Shown piece by piece: positions 26,768 to 36,231 of a stretch of DNA of 64,000 nucleotides (position 1 is its first letter; every line of letters begins with the position of its first letter). The notes under the pieces were generated by a model, which was not told the origin of the DNA, ran no database searches, and saw only the letters and a program-made list of their open reading frames with translations. This stretch comes from Arthrobacter sp. ov407 (GTDB lineage Bacteria; Actinomycetota; Actinomycetes; Actinomycetales; Micrococcaceae). The position numbers and the translations under genes are program-made. The stretch spans positions 1-64,000 of the forward strand of contig NZ_FNGD01000016.1 in NCBI RefSeq assembly GCF_900102895.1. The letters run 5' to 3'.

Positions 26768-27270
26768 TGATTGAGGTGGAGATTGTCGGCGTGCGGATTG
26801 AGTTGCCGTCCAACCAGCCGCTTGTCCTGCTCAAGGAAATCCATGGTGAGCGGCACGTGCCGATCTGGATCGGGACTCCGGAAGCCAGCGCCATCGCCCT
26901 GGCCCAGCAGGGAGTCATCCCGCCCCGGCCGATGACCCACGACCTTCTGGTGGACGTTGTCGAGGCCCTGGGCCACACGATCGTCAGCGTCAACATCGTC
27001 GCGGTGGAAGACAACATCTTTTACGGTCAGCTGCAGTTCGAGAACGGAACCACCGTCAGCTCCCGGGCCTCGGATGCCTTGGCGCTTGCCCTGCGCGCCA
27101 AGTGCCGGATCTGGTGTGCCGACGCCGTCATGGACGAGGCCGGCGTCCGGATCACTGAACACGACGAGGGCGAGGACACGCATCCCGAACCCGCCGTGGA
27201 CGAGGAACGCGAACTGCGGCGCTTCCGCGAGTTCCTCGACGACGTCGAACCCGAAGACTTCGGCGGCTGA
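26767..27270 (+). CDS. bifunctional nuclease-family protein (DUF151)
   Basis: A 167-residue BFN/DUF151 protein. Recognisable parts: LKEIHGERHVPIWIGTPEA, PRPMTHDLLVDVVEALG, and SSRASDALALALRAKCRIW, with the acidic C-terminal tail usual in Actinobacteria. Plant and bacterial members have weak DNase/RNase activity; the role here is unknown. It is the gene between the two merR genes of the conserved cluster (Rv1829 position). Confidence 0.88.
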   Translation: MIEVEIVGVRIELPSNQPLVLLKEIHGERHVPIWIGTPEASAIALAQQGVIPPRPMTHDLLVDVVEALGHTIVSVNIVAVEDNIFYGQLQFENGTTVSSRASDALALALRAKCRIWCADAVMDEAGVRITEHDEGEDTHPEPAVDEERELRRFREFLDDVEPEDFGG

Positions 27271-27278
27271 AGTGCCCC

Positions 27279-27416
27279 ATGGCGACCGGGGCCGAGGAGG
27301 CTGCCGGAGCTGTTGGTGCGCCTGTGACTGCCGAGGTTCCTGAAACGCCCGGGACAGCTGTGGCGGCTCCAAACGTTAAAGTCGAGGATGAAACTTTCGA
27401 CACGCCCGCCGAATAG
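27279..27416 (+). CDS. possible small acidic protein after the BFN gene
   Basis: An ATG eight bases after the BFN stop opens a 45-residue frame ending in NVKVEDETFDTPAE. It is rich in Ala, Val, Glu, Thr and Pro with no Cys, Trp or membrane segment. Codon third positions are mostly G or C. No clear ribosome site. It could be a real short protein, a remnant of a longer BFN tail, or chance. Confidence 0.25.
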   Translation: MATGAEEAAGAVGAPVTAEVPETPGTAVAAPNVKVEDETFDTPAE

Positions 27417-27427
27417 CCCCAACGTCT

Positions 27428-27456
27428 TTGACCTTGGGCCCCAGCAGGCCTAACGT
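27428..27456 (+). promoter_or_regulatory. promoter for the second merR gene
   Basis: TTGACC (27428-27433) and TAACGT (27451-27456) are exactly 17 bases apart, a good housekeeping-type pair. The transcript would carry a leader of about 160 bases before the GTG at 27624. The rest of the 353-base gap (27271-27623) shows only the small frame at 27279-27416. Confidence 0.6.
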
Positions 27457-27623
27457 CGGAGGTACAAGTTCCCATTGCATACGGTAGCCGCGCAAGTCAC
27501 ACTGGAAAGTGCACCCCCGGCTGAATTACACGGATGAAATCATCATCCTGTGTCATGTAGCTGTTCACATATATTGCTGCCGATGCAAATTACCCAGGGG
27601 AACCCACGACAAGGAGGGTCCAC

Positions 27624-28220
27624 GTGAGTCCGAAAGGCGAAGCAGGCGAGCTGAAGCAGACCGCAACGGCCGGCGTTGCTGTGCCCGCCAGCGGTGCCCA
27701 AGGCCTGCTGTTCACCGAGGATCTTCCCGTTCTGGACGAAGACGCGGGCTACCGCGGCCCCACCGCCTGCAAGGCGGCTGGCATCACCTACCGCCAACTC
27801 GACTACTGGGCACGCACCGGTCTGGTTGAGCCCGCCGTCCGCGGCGCAGCCGGCTCCGGCTCGCAGCGGCTCTACGGCTTCCGCGACATCCTGGTCCTCA
27901 AGGTGGTCAAACGGCTCCTGGACACCGGCGTCTCCCTGCAGCAGATCCGCACCGCCGTGGAGCACCTGCGGGAGCGCGGCGTCGAAGACCTCGCGCAGAT
28001 CACGCTCATGAGCGACGGTGCGAGCGTCTACGAGTGCACCTCCGCGGATGAAGTGATCGATCTCGTCCAGGGCGGCCAGGGGGTGTTCGGCATCGCCGTC
28101 GGCCGTGTGTGGCGCGAAGTTGAAGGAAGCCTCGCAGCCCTTCCCAGCGAACACGCCGCGGACCAGTCCTTTCCGGACGACGAACTGAGCAAGCGCCGCG
28201 CGGCCCGCAAGATCGGCTAG
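27624..28220 (+). CDS. MerR-family regulator, Rv1830 type
   Basis: A 198-residue regulator. MerR winged helix at about 42-110 (RGPTACKAAGITYRQLDYW, GSGSQRLYGFRDILVLKVVK, SLQQIRTAVEHLRERG) followed by a compact C-terminal domain. The first 35 residues are a variable leader. It sits at the Rv1830 position of the conserved cluster. Target genes are unknown. GTG start with GGAGGG seven bases upstream. Ends before a terminator. Confidence 0.88.
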   Translation: MSPKGEAGELKQTATAGVAVPASGAQGLLFTEDLPVLDEDAGYRGPTACKAAGITYRQLDYWARTGLVEPAVRGAAGSGSQRLYGFRDILVLKVVKRLLDTGVSLQQIRTAVEHLRERGVEDLAQITLMSDGASVYECTSADEVIDLVQGGQGVFGIAVGRVWREVEGSLAALPSEHAADQSFPDDELSKRRAARKIG

Positions 28221-28238
28221 CGCACACCGTTACAGACA

Positions 28239-28283
28239 AGACTGAGGCCGCCTCCCGGACAGGGAAGGCGGCCTCAGTTCGTT
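28239..28283. terminator. terminator between merR and the ParA-like gene
   Basis: 13-bp perfect stem (ACTGAGGCCGCCT with AGGCGGCCTCAGT). It lies between convergent genes. Only a weak T-rich tail on either side. Confidence 0.75.
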
Positions 28284-28330
28284 GAGCGTTGGGCGGTTGG
28301 TGCCGGGCAGCCCCTGGTTGGCAGTCCTAT

Positions 28331-29206
28331 CTAACGCAGGCTGCGGTTGCGGACGGTGCCGGCCGGGGCCACGCCGTTGGGATGCAGCAGATTCTGCAGC
28401 AGGGCATCGAAGAGCCCGGCCGCATTCTTGGCTGAGTCTCCGGGCCAGTGGTGGATGGAGTGGGCCGCGCCCTGGATCTGCTGCCAGTTGGCCTGTTCCG
28501 GGATGTGCGGGCTCAGCAGCAGCTGGCCGAACATGGACTCCATCTCCGAGAGCCGGAAGGTGTGCTCGGCCGAGCCGCTGCGCACCCGGTTGGCCACAAT
28601 GCCGGCGGGGGACAAATTGGGGGCGAATTCCTGCCGGAACAGCTGGATGGCGCGCATGGTGCGTTCCGTGCCGGCCACCGAGAAGAGCCCGGGCTCGGCC
28701 ACCAGGGTCACCTTGTCGCTTGCGGACCACGCCATCCGGGTTAGGCCGTTCAGCGACGGGGGACAATCGACCAGGACGAGCTCATAGTTCGTGGCACCGG
28801 CCAGCACAGTGGAGAGCCGGCGGAGGTCGCGGCGGCCCAGGTCGGGCCGGTCGTAGATACCGGTGTAGGCAGAGCCGACGGCTACGTCGAGGACCGAGGT
28901 TGCAGCGCCGGACTGTCTTGTGCGGTTGGCGTTGCCGTTGGCGCGGCCGTTGATTCTGGCGTGTTCCACCCAGCCGCTGGGAACCACGTTGTCCGCCAGA
29001 TGCGCCCGCCGGGGCGACCTCAGCATCCGCCCGATATCGAGCTGATCGTCCGGGCTCACGCCGAGGGCGGTGCTGGCGTCAGCGTGCGGGTCAAGGTCGA
29101 CGACGAGGGTGGGGATGCCGGCGGCCAAGGCCGCTGACGCCAGTCCGGTGGTCACGGATGTCTTGCCGACACCGCCTTTGAGGCTGCTGATGCTCACTAC
29201 TTGCAC
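28331..29206 (-). CDS. ParA-family ATPase, orphan
   Basis: About 291 residues. Walker A SSLKGGVGKTSVTTGLASA at the start, DLDPHADASTALG as the A' motif, and LVLVDCPPSLNGLTR as Walker B. A Gly/Asn/Arg-rich insert lies near 120. No parB, scp or plasmid genes are near, so the cargo is unknown; it may position a cell-envelope or chromosome component. The start is uncertain: TTG at 29218, GTG at 29206 and GTG at 29197 are in frame without good ribosome sites. Divergent from pyc. Confidence 0.82.
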   Translation of the reverse strand: MQVVSISSLKGGVGKTSVTTGLASAALAAGIPTLVVDLDPHADASTALGVSPDDQLDIGRMLRSPRRAHLADNVVPSGWVEHARINGRANGNANRTRQSGAATSVLDVAVGSAYTGIYDRPDLGRRDLRRLSTVLAGATNYELVLVDCPPSLNGLTRMAWSASDKVTLVAEPGLFSVAGTERTMRAIQLFRQEFAPNLSPAGIVANRVRSGSAEHTFRLSEMESMFGQLLLSPHIPEQANWQQIQGAAHSIHHWPGDSAKNAAGLFDALLQNLLHPNGVAPAGTVRNRSLR

Positions 29207-29524
29207 TTGAAAAACCAATACCTAACGCCGGTTGCCGAGACGGGGTCGTGCCGGCTCCTGCGTTCTTCGGAGCCGGGGCGTGCATGCGCCACCCACCCAC
29301 TCATCATATGTTGATGCTCCGCCGAAACCCGTTTCATCCGGCCCCGGGGCGCCAGAACCTCGCGAACCGGGCAGACGGGGAAAGCTCCATGGCCGGGGCC
29401 CTGCCCATCGCGGCGTCCGTGACGGATAATGCTGTGACAGTGGCCACAATGATTTGTGTTTGCCAGCACAGGTCCTAGACACTGTGAGCACTTACCGATA
29501 CGCCCGCGATGATGCAGGAGAAGC
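29207..29524. other. gap between the ParA-like gene and pyc
   Basis: 318 bases without a supported gene. It contains an 8-bp inverted repeat, CCGGCTCC (29251-29258) and GGAGCCGG (29269-29276), with a 10-base loop. Promoters for both divergent genes must be here but no clear pair stands out. Confidence 0.4.
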
Positions 29525-32500
29525 ATGTTTTCTAAGATTCTGGTGGCCAACCGCGGCGAAATCGCGATTCGCGCGTTCCGCGCGAGCTACGAGCTGGGTG
29601 CCAAGACTGTCGCTGTGTTTCCCCACGAGGACCGCAACTCGATTCACCGCCAGAAGGCCGATGAGGCGTATCTGATCGGCGAGGAGGGACACCCGGTCCG
29701 GGCGTACCTGGACGTTGACGAGGTGGTGCGGGTAGCCAAGGAGTCCGGGGCGGATGCCATCTACCCCGGCTATGGCTTCCTCTCCGAGAACCCGCGCCTG
29801 GCGCGGGCCGCGAAGGCGGCCGGCATCACGTTCGTTGGGCCGCCGGCGGAGGTCCTGGAACTCGCGGGCAACAAGGTTGCCGCACTCGAGGCCGCCCGCA
29901 AGGCCGGTGTCCCGGTGCTCAAGTCCAGCCAGCCGTCGAAGGACATGGACGAGCTGATCGCCGCCGCTGATGAGATCGGCTTCCCGATCTTCGCCAAGGC
30001 CGTCGCCGGTGGCGGCGGCCGCGGCATGCGCCGCGTGGACACCCGCGAAGCGCTCCCGGAGGCCCTGCAGGCCGCCATGCGCGAAGCGGACGCAGCGTTC
30101 GGGGATCCCACCATGTTCCTCGAGCAGGCCGTCCTGCGCCCGCGGCACATCGAGGTCCAGATCCTGGCCGATGCCCAGGGCAACATCATGCACCTCTTCG
30201 AGCGTGACTGCTCCATCCAGCGCCGCCACCAGAAGGTCATCGAGATTGCACCGGCCCCGAACCTCGACGAAGGCATCCGGCAGGCGCTCTACCGCGACGC
30301 CGTGAAGTTCGCGAAGGCGCTGAACTACGTCAACGCCGGCACTGTCGAATTCCTTGTCGACACGGTGGGGGAGCGCGCCGGCCAGCACGTGTTCATTGAA
30401 ATGAACCCGCGCATCCAGGTCGAGCACACCGTCACCGAGGAAGTCACCGACGTCGACCTCGTCCAGGCGCAGCTGCGCATCGCCGCCGGTGAGACGCTCG
30501 CGGACCTTGGCCTGTCGCAGGAGAGCGTCCAGCTCAAGGGCGCTGCCCTGCAGTGCCGCATCACCACGGAAGACCCGGCCAACGGTTTCCGGCCCGACGT
30601 CGGCAAGATCACCGGCTACCGCTCGGCCGGCGGCGCCGGTGTCCGGCTCGACGGCGGCACCGTCTACTCCGGCGCGGAGATCAGCCCGCACTTCGACTCC
30701 ATGCTGGTCAAGCTGACCTGCCGCGGCCGCGACTACCCGGCCGCCGTGGCCCGGGCCCGCCGCGCCCTCGCCGAGTTCCGCATCCGCGGCGTGTCCACCA
30801 ACATCTCCTTCCTGCAGGCAGTCCTGGACGATGCCGACTTCGTCGCAGGGGATGTGGCCACCTCGTTCATTGACGAACGGCCCGAGCTGCTGAAGGCGCG
30901 GGTCTCCGCAGACCGCGGCACCAAGCTGTTGACCTGGCTTGCCGAAGTCACTGTCAACAAGCCCAACGGCGAACTTAAGGTCCACACGGACCCGGCCGAC
31001 AAGCTTCCAGCCCTCGACGACGCCGAGGCCCGGCCGGGGTCCCGCCAGCGGCTCCTGGAGCTCGGCCCGGAAGGATTTGCCCGGGCCCTGCGCGCGCAGG
31101 ACGCCGTGGCCGTCACGGACACCACCTTCCGCGACGCGCACCAGTCCCTGCTCGCCACCCGTGTGCGCACCCGCGACCTCGTGGCAGCCGGTCCGGCCGA
31201 GTCCAAGCTGCTCCCGGAGCTGCTGTCGGTCGAGGCCTGGGGTGGGGCGACCTACGACGTCGCCCTTCGCTTCCTCGGCGAAGACCCGTGGGACCGGCTT
31301 GCTGCCCTGCGCAAGGCGATGCCGAACCTGTGCCTGCAGATGCTGCTCCGCGGCCGCAACACCGTCGGCTACACGCCCTACCCGGAAGAGGTCACGGTGG
31401 CGTTCGTCAACGAGGCCGCCGCCACGGGCATCGACATCTTCCGCATCTTCGATGCCCTCAACGACGTCAACCAGATGGCCCCGGCCATCCGGGCCGTCCG
31501 CGAGACCGGTACCGCCGTCGCCGAGGTCGCCCTCTGCTACACCGCGGACATGCTGGATCCGGAGGAAACGCTCTACACGCTGGACTACTACCTGGGGCTG
31601 GCGCAGAAGATCGTCGACGCCGGGGCGCACATCCTCGCGATCAAGGACATGGCCGGGCTGCTGCGTCCGGCTGCCGCGGCACGGCTCGTCTCGGCGCTGC
31701 GGGAGCGGTTCGACCTCCCCGTCCACCTGCACACCCACGACACCGCAGGCGGCCAGCTGGCCACCCTCCTCGCGGCCGTGGATGCCGGCGTGGATGCCGT
31801 GGACGTGGCGTCGGCCTCCCTGGCCGGAACCACCAGCCAGCCCTCGGCCTCGGCCCTCGTCGCCGCGCTGGCCCACACGCCGCGCGACACCGGCCTCAGC
31901 CTCGCGAACGTCTGTGCCCTCGAGCCCTACTGGGAAGCCGTCCGCCGGGTCTACGCGCCGTTCGAGTCCGGTCTGCCGGGGCCCACGGGCCGTGTCTACC
32001 AGCACGAGATTCCGGGCGGGCAGCTGTCCAACCTGCGTCAGCAGGCGATGGCGCTGGGCCTGGGCGAACGCTTCGAGGCCATCGAGGACATGTACACCGC
32101 GGCGGACCGCATCCTCGGACGCCTGGTGAAGGTGACGCCGTCGTCCAAGGTGGTGGGCGACCTCGCCCTGCACCTGGTGGGCCTCAACGCCGATCCCGCG
32201 GACTTCAACGAAAACCCGCAGAAGTACGACGTCCCGGATTCCGTGATCGGCTTCCTCTCCGGCGAACTCGGCGACCCGCCCGGCGGCTGGCCTGAGCCCT
32301 TCCGGACCAAGGCGCTGCAGGGCCGGACCGTCAAGGTCCGCGACGTTGAGCTCAGCACCGAGGACAGCGCTGCGCTCAACGGCGATTCCAAGACCCGTCG
32401 GCGCACCCTCAACCGGCTGCTCTTCGCCGGTCCCACCAAGGACTACCAGAAGAGCGTCGAGTCCTACGGCAACCTTTCGGTGCTGGACACGCGCGATTAC

Positions 32501-32920
32501 CTCTTCGGGCTGCAGCGCGGCGCGGAGCACGAGATCGAGCTCGAGAAGGGCGTCCGCCTGATCGCCTCGCTCGAGGCCGTGTCCGAGCCGGACGAGAAGG
32601 GCATGCGCACAGTCATGTGCACGCTCAACGGCCAGTCCCGGCCTGTGGTGGTCCGTGACCGTTCAGTGGTGAGCAACGTCAAGGCCGCCGAACGCGCCGA
32701 CGCCTCCCAGCCGGGCCAGGTGGCCTCACCGTTCGCCGGTGCCGTCACGCTGACCGTCAAGGCCGGGGACACGGTCAAGGCCGGAGACACGGTGGCCACC
32801 ATCGAGGCCATGAAGATGGAAGCATCCATCACGACGCCGGTGGCCGGCACCGTGGCGCGCCTCGCCGTCGGCTCGATCGAACAGGTCCAGGGCGGGGACC
32901 TGCTGCTCGTCGTCGAATAG
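29525..32920 (+). CDS. pyc: pyruvate carboxylase
   Basis: A 1131-residue single-chain enzyme that makes oxaloacetate from pyruvate and bicarbonate. Order: biotin carboxylase with ATP-grasp (GFPIFAKAVAGGGGRGMR), carboxyltransferase (TFRDAHQSLLATRVRT, RGRNTVGYTPYPEEV, HTHDTAGGQ), and a biotin carrier domain whose EAMKMEA holds the biotinylated Lys1097. Length is as in other Actinobacteria. AGGAGAAGC precedes the ATG. Feeds the TCA cycle and lysine-family amino acids, and would replace oxaloacetate used by prpC. Ends at a strong terminator. Confidence 0.97.
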   Translation: MFSKILVANRGEIAIRAFRASYELGAKTVAVFPHEDRNSIHRQKADEAYLIGEEGHPVRAYLDVDEVVRVAKESGADAIYPGYGFLSENPRLARAAKAAGITFVGPPAEVLELAGNKVAALEAARKAGVPVLKSSQPSKDMDELIAAADEIGFPIFAKAVAGGGGRGMRRVDTREALPEALQAAMREADAAFGDPTMFLEQAVLRPRHIEVQILADAQGNIMHLFERDCSIQRRHQKVIEIAPAPNLDEGIRQALYRDAVKFAKALNYVNAGTVEFLVDTVGERAGQHVFIEMNPRIQVEHTVTEEVTDVDLVQAQLRIAAGETLADLGLSQESVQLKGAALQCRITTEDPANGFRPDVGKITGYRSAGGAGVRLDGGTVYSGAEISPHFDSMLVKLTCRGRDYPAAVARARRALAEFRIRGVSTNISFLQAVLDDADFVAGDVATSFIDERPELLKARVSADRGTKLLTWLAEVTVNKPNGELKVHTDPADKLPALDDAEARPGSRQRLLELGPEGFARALRAQDAVAVTDTTFRDAHQSLLATRVRTRDLVAAGPAESKLLPELLSVEAWGGATYDVALRFLGEDPWDRLAALRKAMPNLCLQMLLRGRNTVGYTPYPEEVTVAFVNEAAATGIDIFRIFDALNDVNQMAPAIRAVRETGTAVAEVALCYTADMLDPEETLYTLDYYLGLAQKIVDAGAHILAIKDMAGLLRPAAAARLVSALRERFDLPVHLHTHDTAGGQLATLLAAVDAGVDAVDVASASLAGTTSQPSASALVAALAHTPRDTGLSLANVCALEPYWEAVRRVYAPFESGLPGPTGRVYQHEIPGGQLSNLRQQAMALGLGERFEAIEDMYTAADRILGRLVKVTPSSKVVGDLALHLVGLNADPADFNENPQKYDVPDSVIGFLSGELGDPPGGWPEPFRTKALQGRTVKVRDVELSTEDSAALNGDSKTRRRTLNRLLFAGPTKDYQKSVESYGNLSVLDTRDYLFGLQRGAEHEIELEKGVRLIASLEAVSEPDEKGMRTVMCTLNGQSRPVVVRDRSVVSNVKAAERADASQPGQVASPFAGAVTLTVKAGDTVKAGDTVATIEAMKMEASITTPVAGTVARLAVGSIEQVQGGDLLLVVE

Positions 32921-32955
32921 CGGCAGTGCAGCACCCCAACAGCCCGTAGCAACCC

Positions 32956-32994
32956 AAAAGGGTCCTTCCAGCCGAAAGCTGGAAGGACCCTTTT
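32956..32994. terminator. bidirectional terminator between pyc and the acyl-CoA synthetase
   Basis: 17-bp perfect stem, AAAAGGGTCCTTCCAGC with its complement ending in CCCTTTT, and a 5-base loop. Ends both convergent genes. Confidence 0.93.
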
Positions 32995-33031
32995 GCTGGT
33001 GCAGGTTTTGCTGGTGCGGGGAATCCGTCGC

Positions 33032-34855
33032 CTACGCGAGCGTGGGACGCTTGGCGCTGTACATTTCCTCGATCACGTTCTCGAAGTCTTTGAGCACCTG
33101 CGCCCGCTTGACCTTCATTGAGGGGGTCAGGTGGCCGGAGGCCTCGGTGAAGTCGGCAGGCACGATCCGGAAGGACTTGATCGCCTCGGCCTGGGAAACC
33201 GTCTGGTTGGCGTGGTTGATGAGTTCCTGGACGGCGGCCTTGACCGCCGGATTCTCGGCAGCCTCGGCGAGCGAGGTCGAGGCCGGGAGCCCGTGGCGGC
33301 CCAGCCAGCCGGGGAGGGCTTCCTCGTCCAGGGTCACAAGGGCGCCGATGAACGGGCGGTTGTCGCCCACCACGAGCACCTGCGAGACAAGCGCGTCCGC
33401 CCGGATCTGGTCCTCCAGCAGGGCCGGGACCACGTTCTTGCCCCCCGCGGTGACGATGATTTCCTTCTTGCGCCCGGTGATGGTCAGGAACCCCGCCTCG
33501 TCCAGCTGTCCGATGTCGCCCGTGCGGAACCAGCCGTCGTCGTCGAAGGTCGCGGCGGACAGGTCATCGCGCTTGTAGTAGCGGGGCATGACGCACACGC
33601 CCTTGGCGAGGATCTCGCCGTCGTCCGCGATCCTGACGGAGTTGCCGGGAATCGGGGCGCCGACGGTGCCGATCTTGATCAAGTCCGGGGTGTTGACCGT
33701 GACCGGGGCCGTGGTTTCGGTCAGCCCGTACCCTTCCAGGATCTGCATGCCGATGCCCTGGAAGAAGTGGCCCAGCCGTTCACCGAGCGGGCCGCCGCCG
33801 GAAACGGCATGGGAGACGTTCCCGCCCATGGCCGCCCGAAGCTTGCTGTACACGAGCTTGTCGAACAAGGAGTGCTTGAGCCTCAGCACGAGCCCCACCT
33901 TGCCGGCTTGGCGGGCCCGGGAGAATTCGATGGCGGTGTCCGCGGCGCGGTGGAAAATGGCGCCCTTGCCGCCGTCCTCGGCCTTGGTCATGGCGGAGTT
34001 GTAGACCTTTTCGAAGACGCGCGGGACGGCGAGGATGAAGGTCGGTTTGTAGCTCTGCAGATCCGGCAGCAGGTTCTTGATATCCGGTGTGTGCGCCACC
34101 GTGACGCCGGCTGCGACGGCCAGCACCGAAATGAAGCGTGCGAAGACGTGGGCCAGGGGTAGGAACATGATGGTCCTGGCCTGCTCATGCACGATCCTGC
34201 CCAGCGACGTGACCAGGACGTTCTCGGACAGTTCCACGAAATTGCCGTGGGTCAGCTCGCAGCCCTTGGGCCGCCCGGTGGTTCCTGAGGTGTAGATGAT
34301 CGTGGCGATATCGTTCAGGGACGCCTGTCCGCGCCGCGCTTCGAGCTCGGCGTCGCTGATGCCGGCTCCCGCCGCACGGACCTCGTCCAGGCGGTCGCCC
34401 TCAAGCTGCCAGACATGCCGCAGGTCGGTGAGCCCTTCGGAAGTTGCGGCCTGCCGGATGATGTCCTCGTGGTGCGCGGATTCGCCGAACGCCGCCACGG
34501 CGCCAGAGTCGCCCAGGTTCCAGGCCACCTGCGAGGGGGAGGAGGTCTCGTAGATCGGGACAGAGACGGCGCCGGCGAACCAGATGGCGAAGTCGATCAG
34601 GGCCCATTCGTAACGTGTGCGGGACATGATGCCAACGCGGTCGCCGGCGGCCACACCGCTGGCCATGAGGCCCTTGGCGAGGGCCGAGACGTCTGCCAGG
34701 AAATCCGTGGCACGGACGTCCTGCCACTGGCCCGCCGCGTCGAGCCGCGAGAACAGCGCAGGGTTGGAGGCCTTGGCCGCCTGACGCAGCACGAGGTTTG
34801 TGACGTTGGTGTCCGGATCGACGTTCACCAGGGGCGGGACAATGATTTCTCGCAC
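33032..34855 (-). CDS. long-chain acyl-CoA synthetase (AMP-forming)
   Basis: A 607-residue enzyme. P-loop IIYTSGTTGRPKGCELTHGN, the GYGLTETTAPVT adenylate motif, and WFRTGDIGQLDEAGFLTITG with the late motif GRKKEIIVTAGGKNV. It activates fatty acids for breakdown or lipid synthesis; the FadD15-type branch is the closest by eye. GTG start with AAGGAG five bases upstream. Single gene, divergent from the ROK kinase across a region with palindromes. Confidence 0.92.
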   Translation of the reverse strand: MREIIVPPLVNVDPDTNVTNLVLRQAAKASNPALFSRLDAAGQWQDVRATDFLADVSALAKGLMASGVAAGDRVGIMSRTRYEWALIDFAIWFAGAVSVPIYETSSPSQVAWNLGDSGAVAAFGESAHHEDIIRQAATSEGLTDLRHVWQLEGDRLDEVRAAGAGISDAELEARRGQASLNDIATIIYTSGTTGRPKGCELTHGNFVELSENVLVTSLGRIVHEQARTIMFLPLAHVFARFISVLAVAAGVTVAHTPDIKNLLPDLQSYKPTFILAVPRVFEKVYNSAMTKAEDGGKGAIFHRAADTAIEFSRARQAGKVGLVLRLKHSLFDKLVYSKLRAAMGGNVSHAVSGGGPLGERLGHFFQGIGMQILEGYGLTETTAPVTVNTPDLIKIGTVGAPIPGNSVRIADDGEILAKGVCVMPRYYKRDDLSAATFDDDGWFRTGDIGQLDEAGFLTITGRKKEIIVTAGGKNVVPALLEDQIRADALVSQVLVVGDNRPFIGALVTLDEEALPGWLGRHGLPASTSLAEAAENPAVKAAVQELINHANQTVSQAEAIKSFRIVPADFTEASGHLTPSMKVKRAQVLKDFENVIEEMYSAKRPTLA

Positions 34856-34920
34856 GAGAGCTCCTTAGGTATCCATAGGCCCGCAAGGGGTACCGCTAAG
34901 CCTAGTATGCGGTCTCCCTA

Positions 34921-34951
34921 AGGTGTGTTCTGCGACACCTACTGGCCAGTA
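34921..34951. promoter_or_regulatory. palindromes upstream of the acyl-CoA synthetase
   Basis: TACTGGCCAGTA (34940-34951) is a perfect 12-bp palindrome, and AGGTGT with ACACCT (34921-34926 and 34935-34940) form an inverted repeat directly against it. Both lie within 100 bases of the GTG of the synthetase gene. TetR-type fatty-acid regulators often use such sites. Regulator unknown. Confidence 0.45.
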
Positions 34952-35092
34952 ACTTTACGGTCGGGCCCGCCATTCCGCTAGTCAGGGATGCTGCGGACAC
35001 GGGCGCGGCGTTGTGCTGCCGACCCGCCCGGGGAAGTCATGCTGCCGGGGCCTTCGCGGCTGCGACGGCCCCGGCGAATAGAATGGGGCACC

Positions 35093-36184
35093 ATGCAGAC
35101 ACCAACACCCCGCCGGCAGCCCGCCCTGCGCGGCCGGACCGCCGCCTGGCGGAGCAGGAACGTGGCCGGAGCGGCGGCCGCCACGGCCGGACACGACATT
35201 CGTTCACACCTGCGGCTGGGCCGCAAGGGCTTGGCGATCGGCGTCGACATCGGGGGAACCAAGGTTGCTGCCGGGGTGGTCGATGCCGAGGGCCGGATCC
35301 TCAGCCAGGCGAAACGCTCCACTCCCGGCAACGACCCGCGCGCCGTGGAGCAGGTCATTGTCGAACTGGTCGAAGAACTGGGCGCCGGGCACCGGATCTG
35401 GTCGGTGGGAATCGGCGCCGCCGGCTGGATGGACCTCGACGGCGGCACGGTACTTTTCAGCCCGCACCTGGCCTGGCGCAATGAACCGCTGCGCGAGAAC
35501 CTGCAGCTGCTGCTACGCCGCCCGGTCCTGCTGACCAACGACGCCGACGCTGCCGCCTGGGCGGAATGGCGCTTCGGCGCCGGACAGGGACAGAACCGTC
35601 TGGTCTGCATCACCCTGGGCACCGGAATCGGCGGCGCCATGGTGATGGACGGACGGCTGGAACGCGGCCGCTTCGGGGTGGCGGGGGAGTTCGGCCACCA
35701 GATCATCATGCCGGGCGGGCACCGCTGCGAGTGCGGCAACCGCGGCTGCTGGGAACAGTACGCCTCAGGAAATGCGCTCGGCCGCGAGGCCAGGGAACTG
35801 GCCGCCGCGAATTCTCCGGTTGCCCAGGAACTGCTCAAGGCCGTGGACGGAGACGTAGGACGCATCACGGGCGTGATCGTCACCGAGCTGGCCAAGGCCG
35901 GGGACCCGACCTCCCGGGAACTCCTCGAGGACGTCGGGGAATGGCTGGGCCTTGGCCTGGCGAACCTCGCAGCGGCCCTGGACCCCGGAAAATTCGTGAT
36001 TGGCGGCGGACTGTGCGATGCCGGCGAACTGCTCGTCGCGCCGGCCCGGAAGGCCTTCGCGCGGAACCTTACCGGCCGCGGCTTCCGCCCCGCTGCGGAG
36101 ATCGAACTGGCAGCCCTTGGACCCAACGCCGGACTGATCGGCGCCGCCGACCTCTCCCGGGTCAGCAGCCGCATGCACACGTAG
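35093..36184 (+). CDS. ROK-family glucokinase
   Basis: A 363-residue sugar kinase. ATP loop AIGVDIGGTKVAAGVVD near residue 45, catalytic NDADAAAWAEW, and the zinc motif GHRCECGNRGCWEQYASG. Family members phosphorylate glucose, often with ATP or polyphosphate; no N-terminal DNA-binding domain, so it is a kinase rather than a ROK repressor. The first 40 residues are a basic leader. The ATG at 35093 has GGGG upstream. The exact sugar cannot be proved from sequence. Confidence 0.88.
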   Translation: MQTPTPRRQPALRGRTAAWRSRNVAGAAAATAGHDIRSHLRLGRKGLAIGVDIGGTKVAAGVVDAEGRILSQAKRSTPGNDPRAVEQVIVELVEELGAGHRIWSVGIGAAGWMDLDGGTVLFSPHLAWRNEPLRENLQLLLRRPVLLTNDADAAAWAEWRFGAGQGQNRLVCITLGTGIGGAMVMDGRLERGRFGVAGEFGHQIIMPGGHRCECGNRGCWEQYASGNALGREARELAAANSPVAQELLKAVDGDVGRITGVIVTELAKAGDPTSRELLEDVGEWLGLGLANLAAALDPGKFVIGGGLCDAGELLVAPARKAFARNLTGRGFRPAAEIELAALGPNAGLIGAADLSRVSSRMHT

Positions 36185-36212
36185 CAGCGCGACCGAACCG
36201 GCCATGGAGTAA

Positions 36213-36231
36213 CCACCGGAGTATCCGGTGG
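36213..36231 (+). terminator. hairpin after the ROK kinase
   Basis: CCACCGGA and TCCGGTGG form an 8-bp perfect stem with a 3-base loop, 29 bases after the stop. No T tract follows, so it is a weak or factor-dependent terminator. Confidence 0.45.

Noticed and set aside
29492..32530. 1012-codon minus-strand open frame opposite pyc
   Set aside because: Antisense shadow of pyruvate carboxylase caused by GC bias; no motif, start site or ribosome site.
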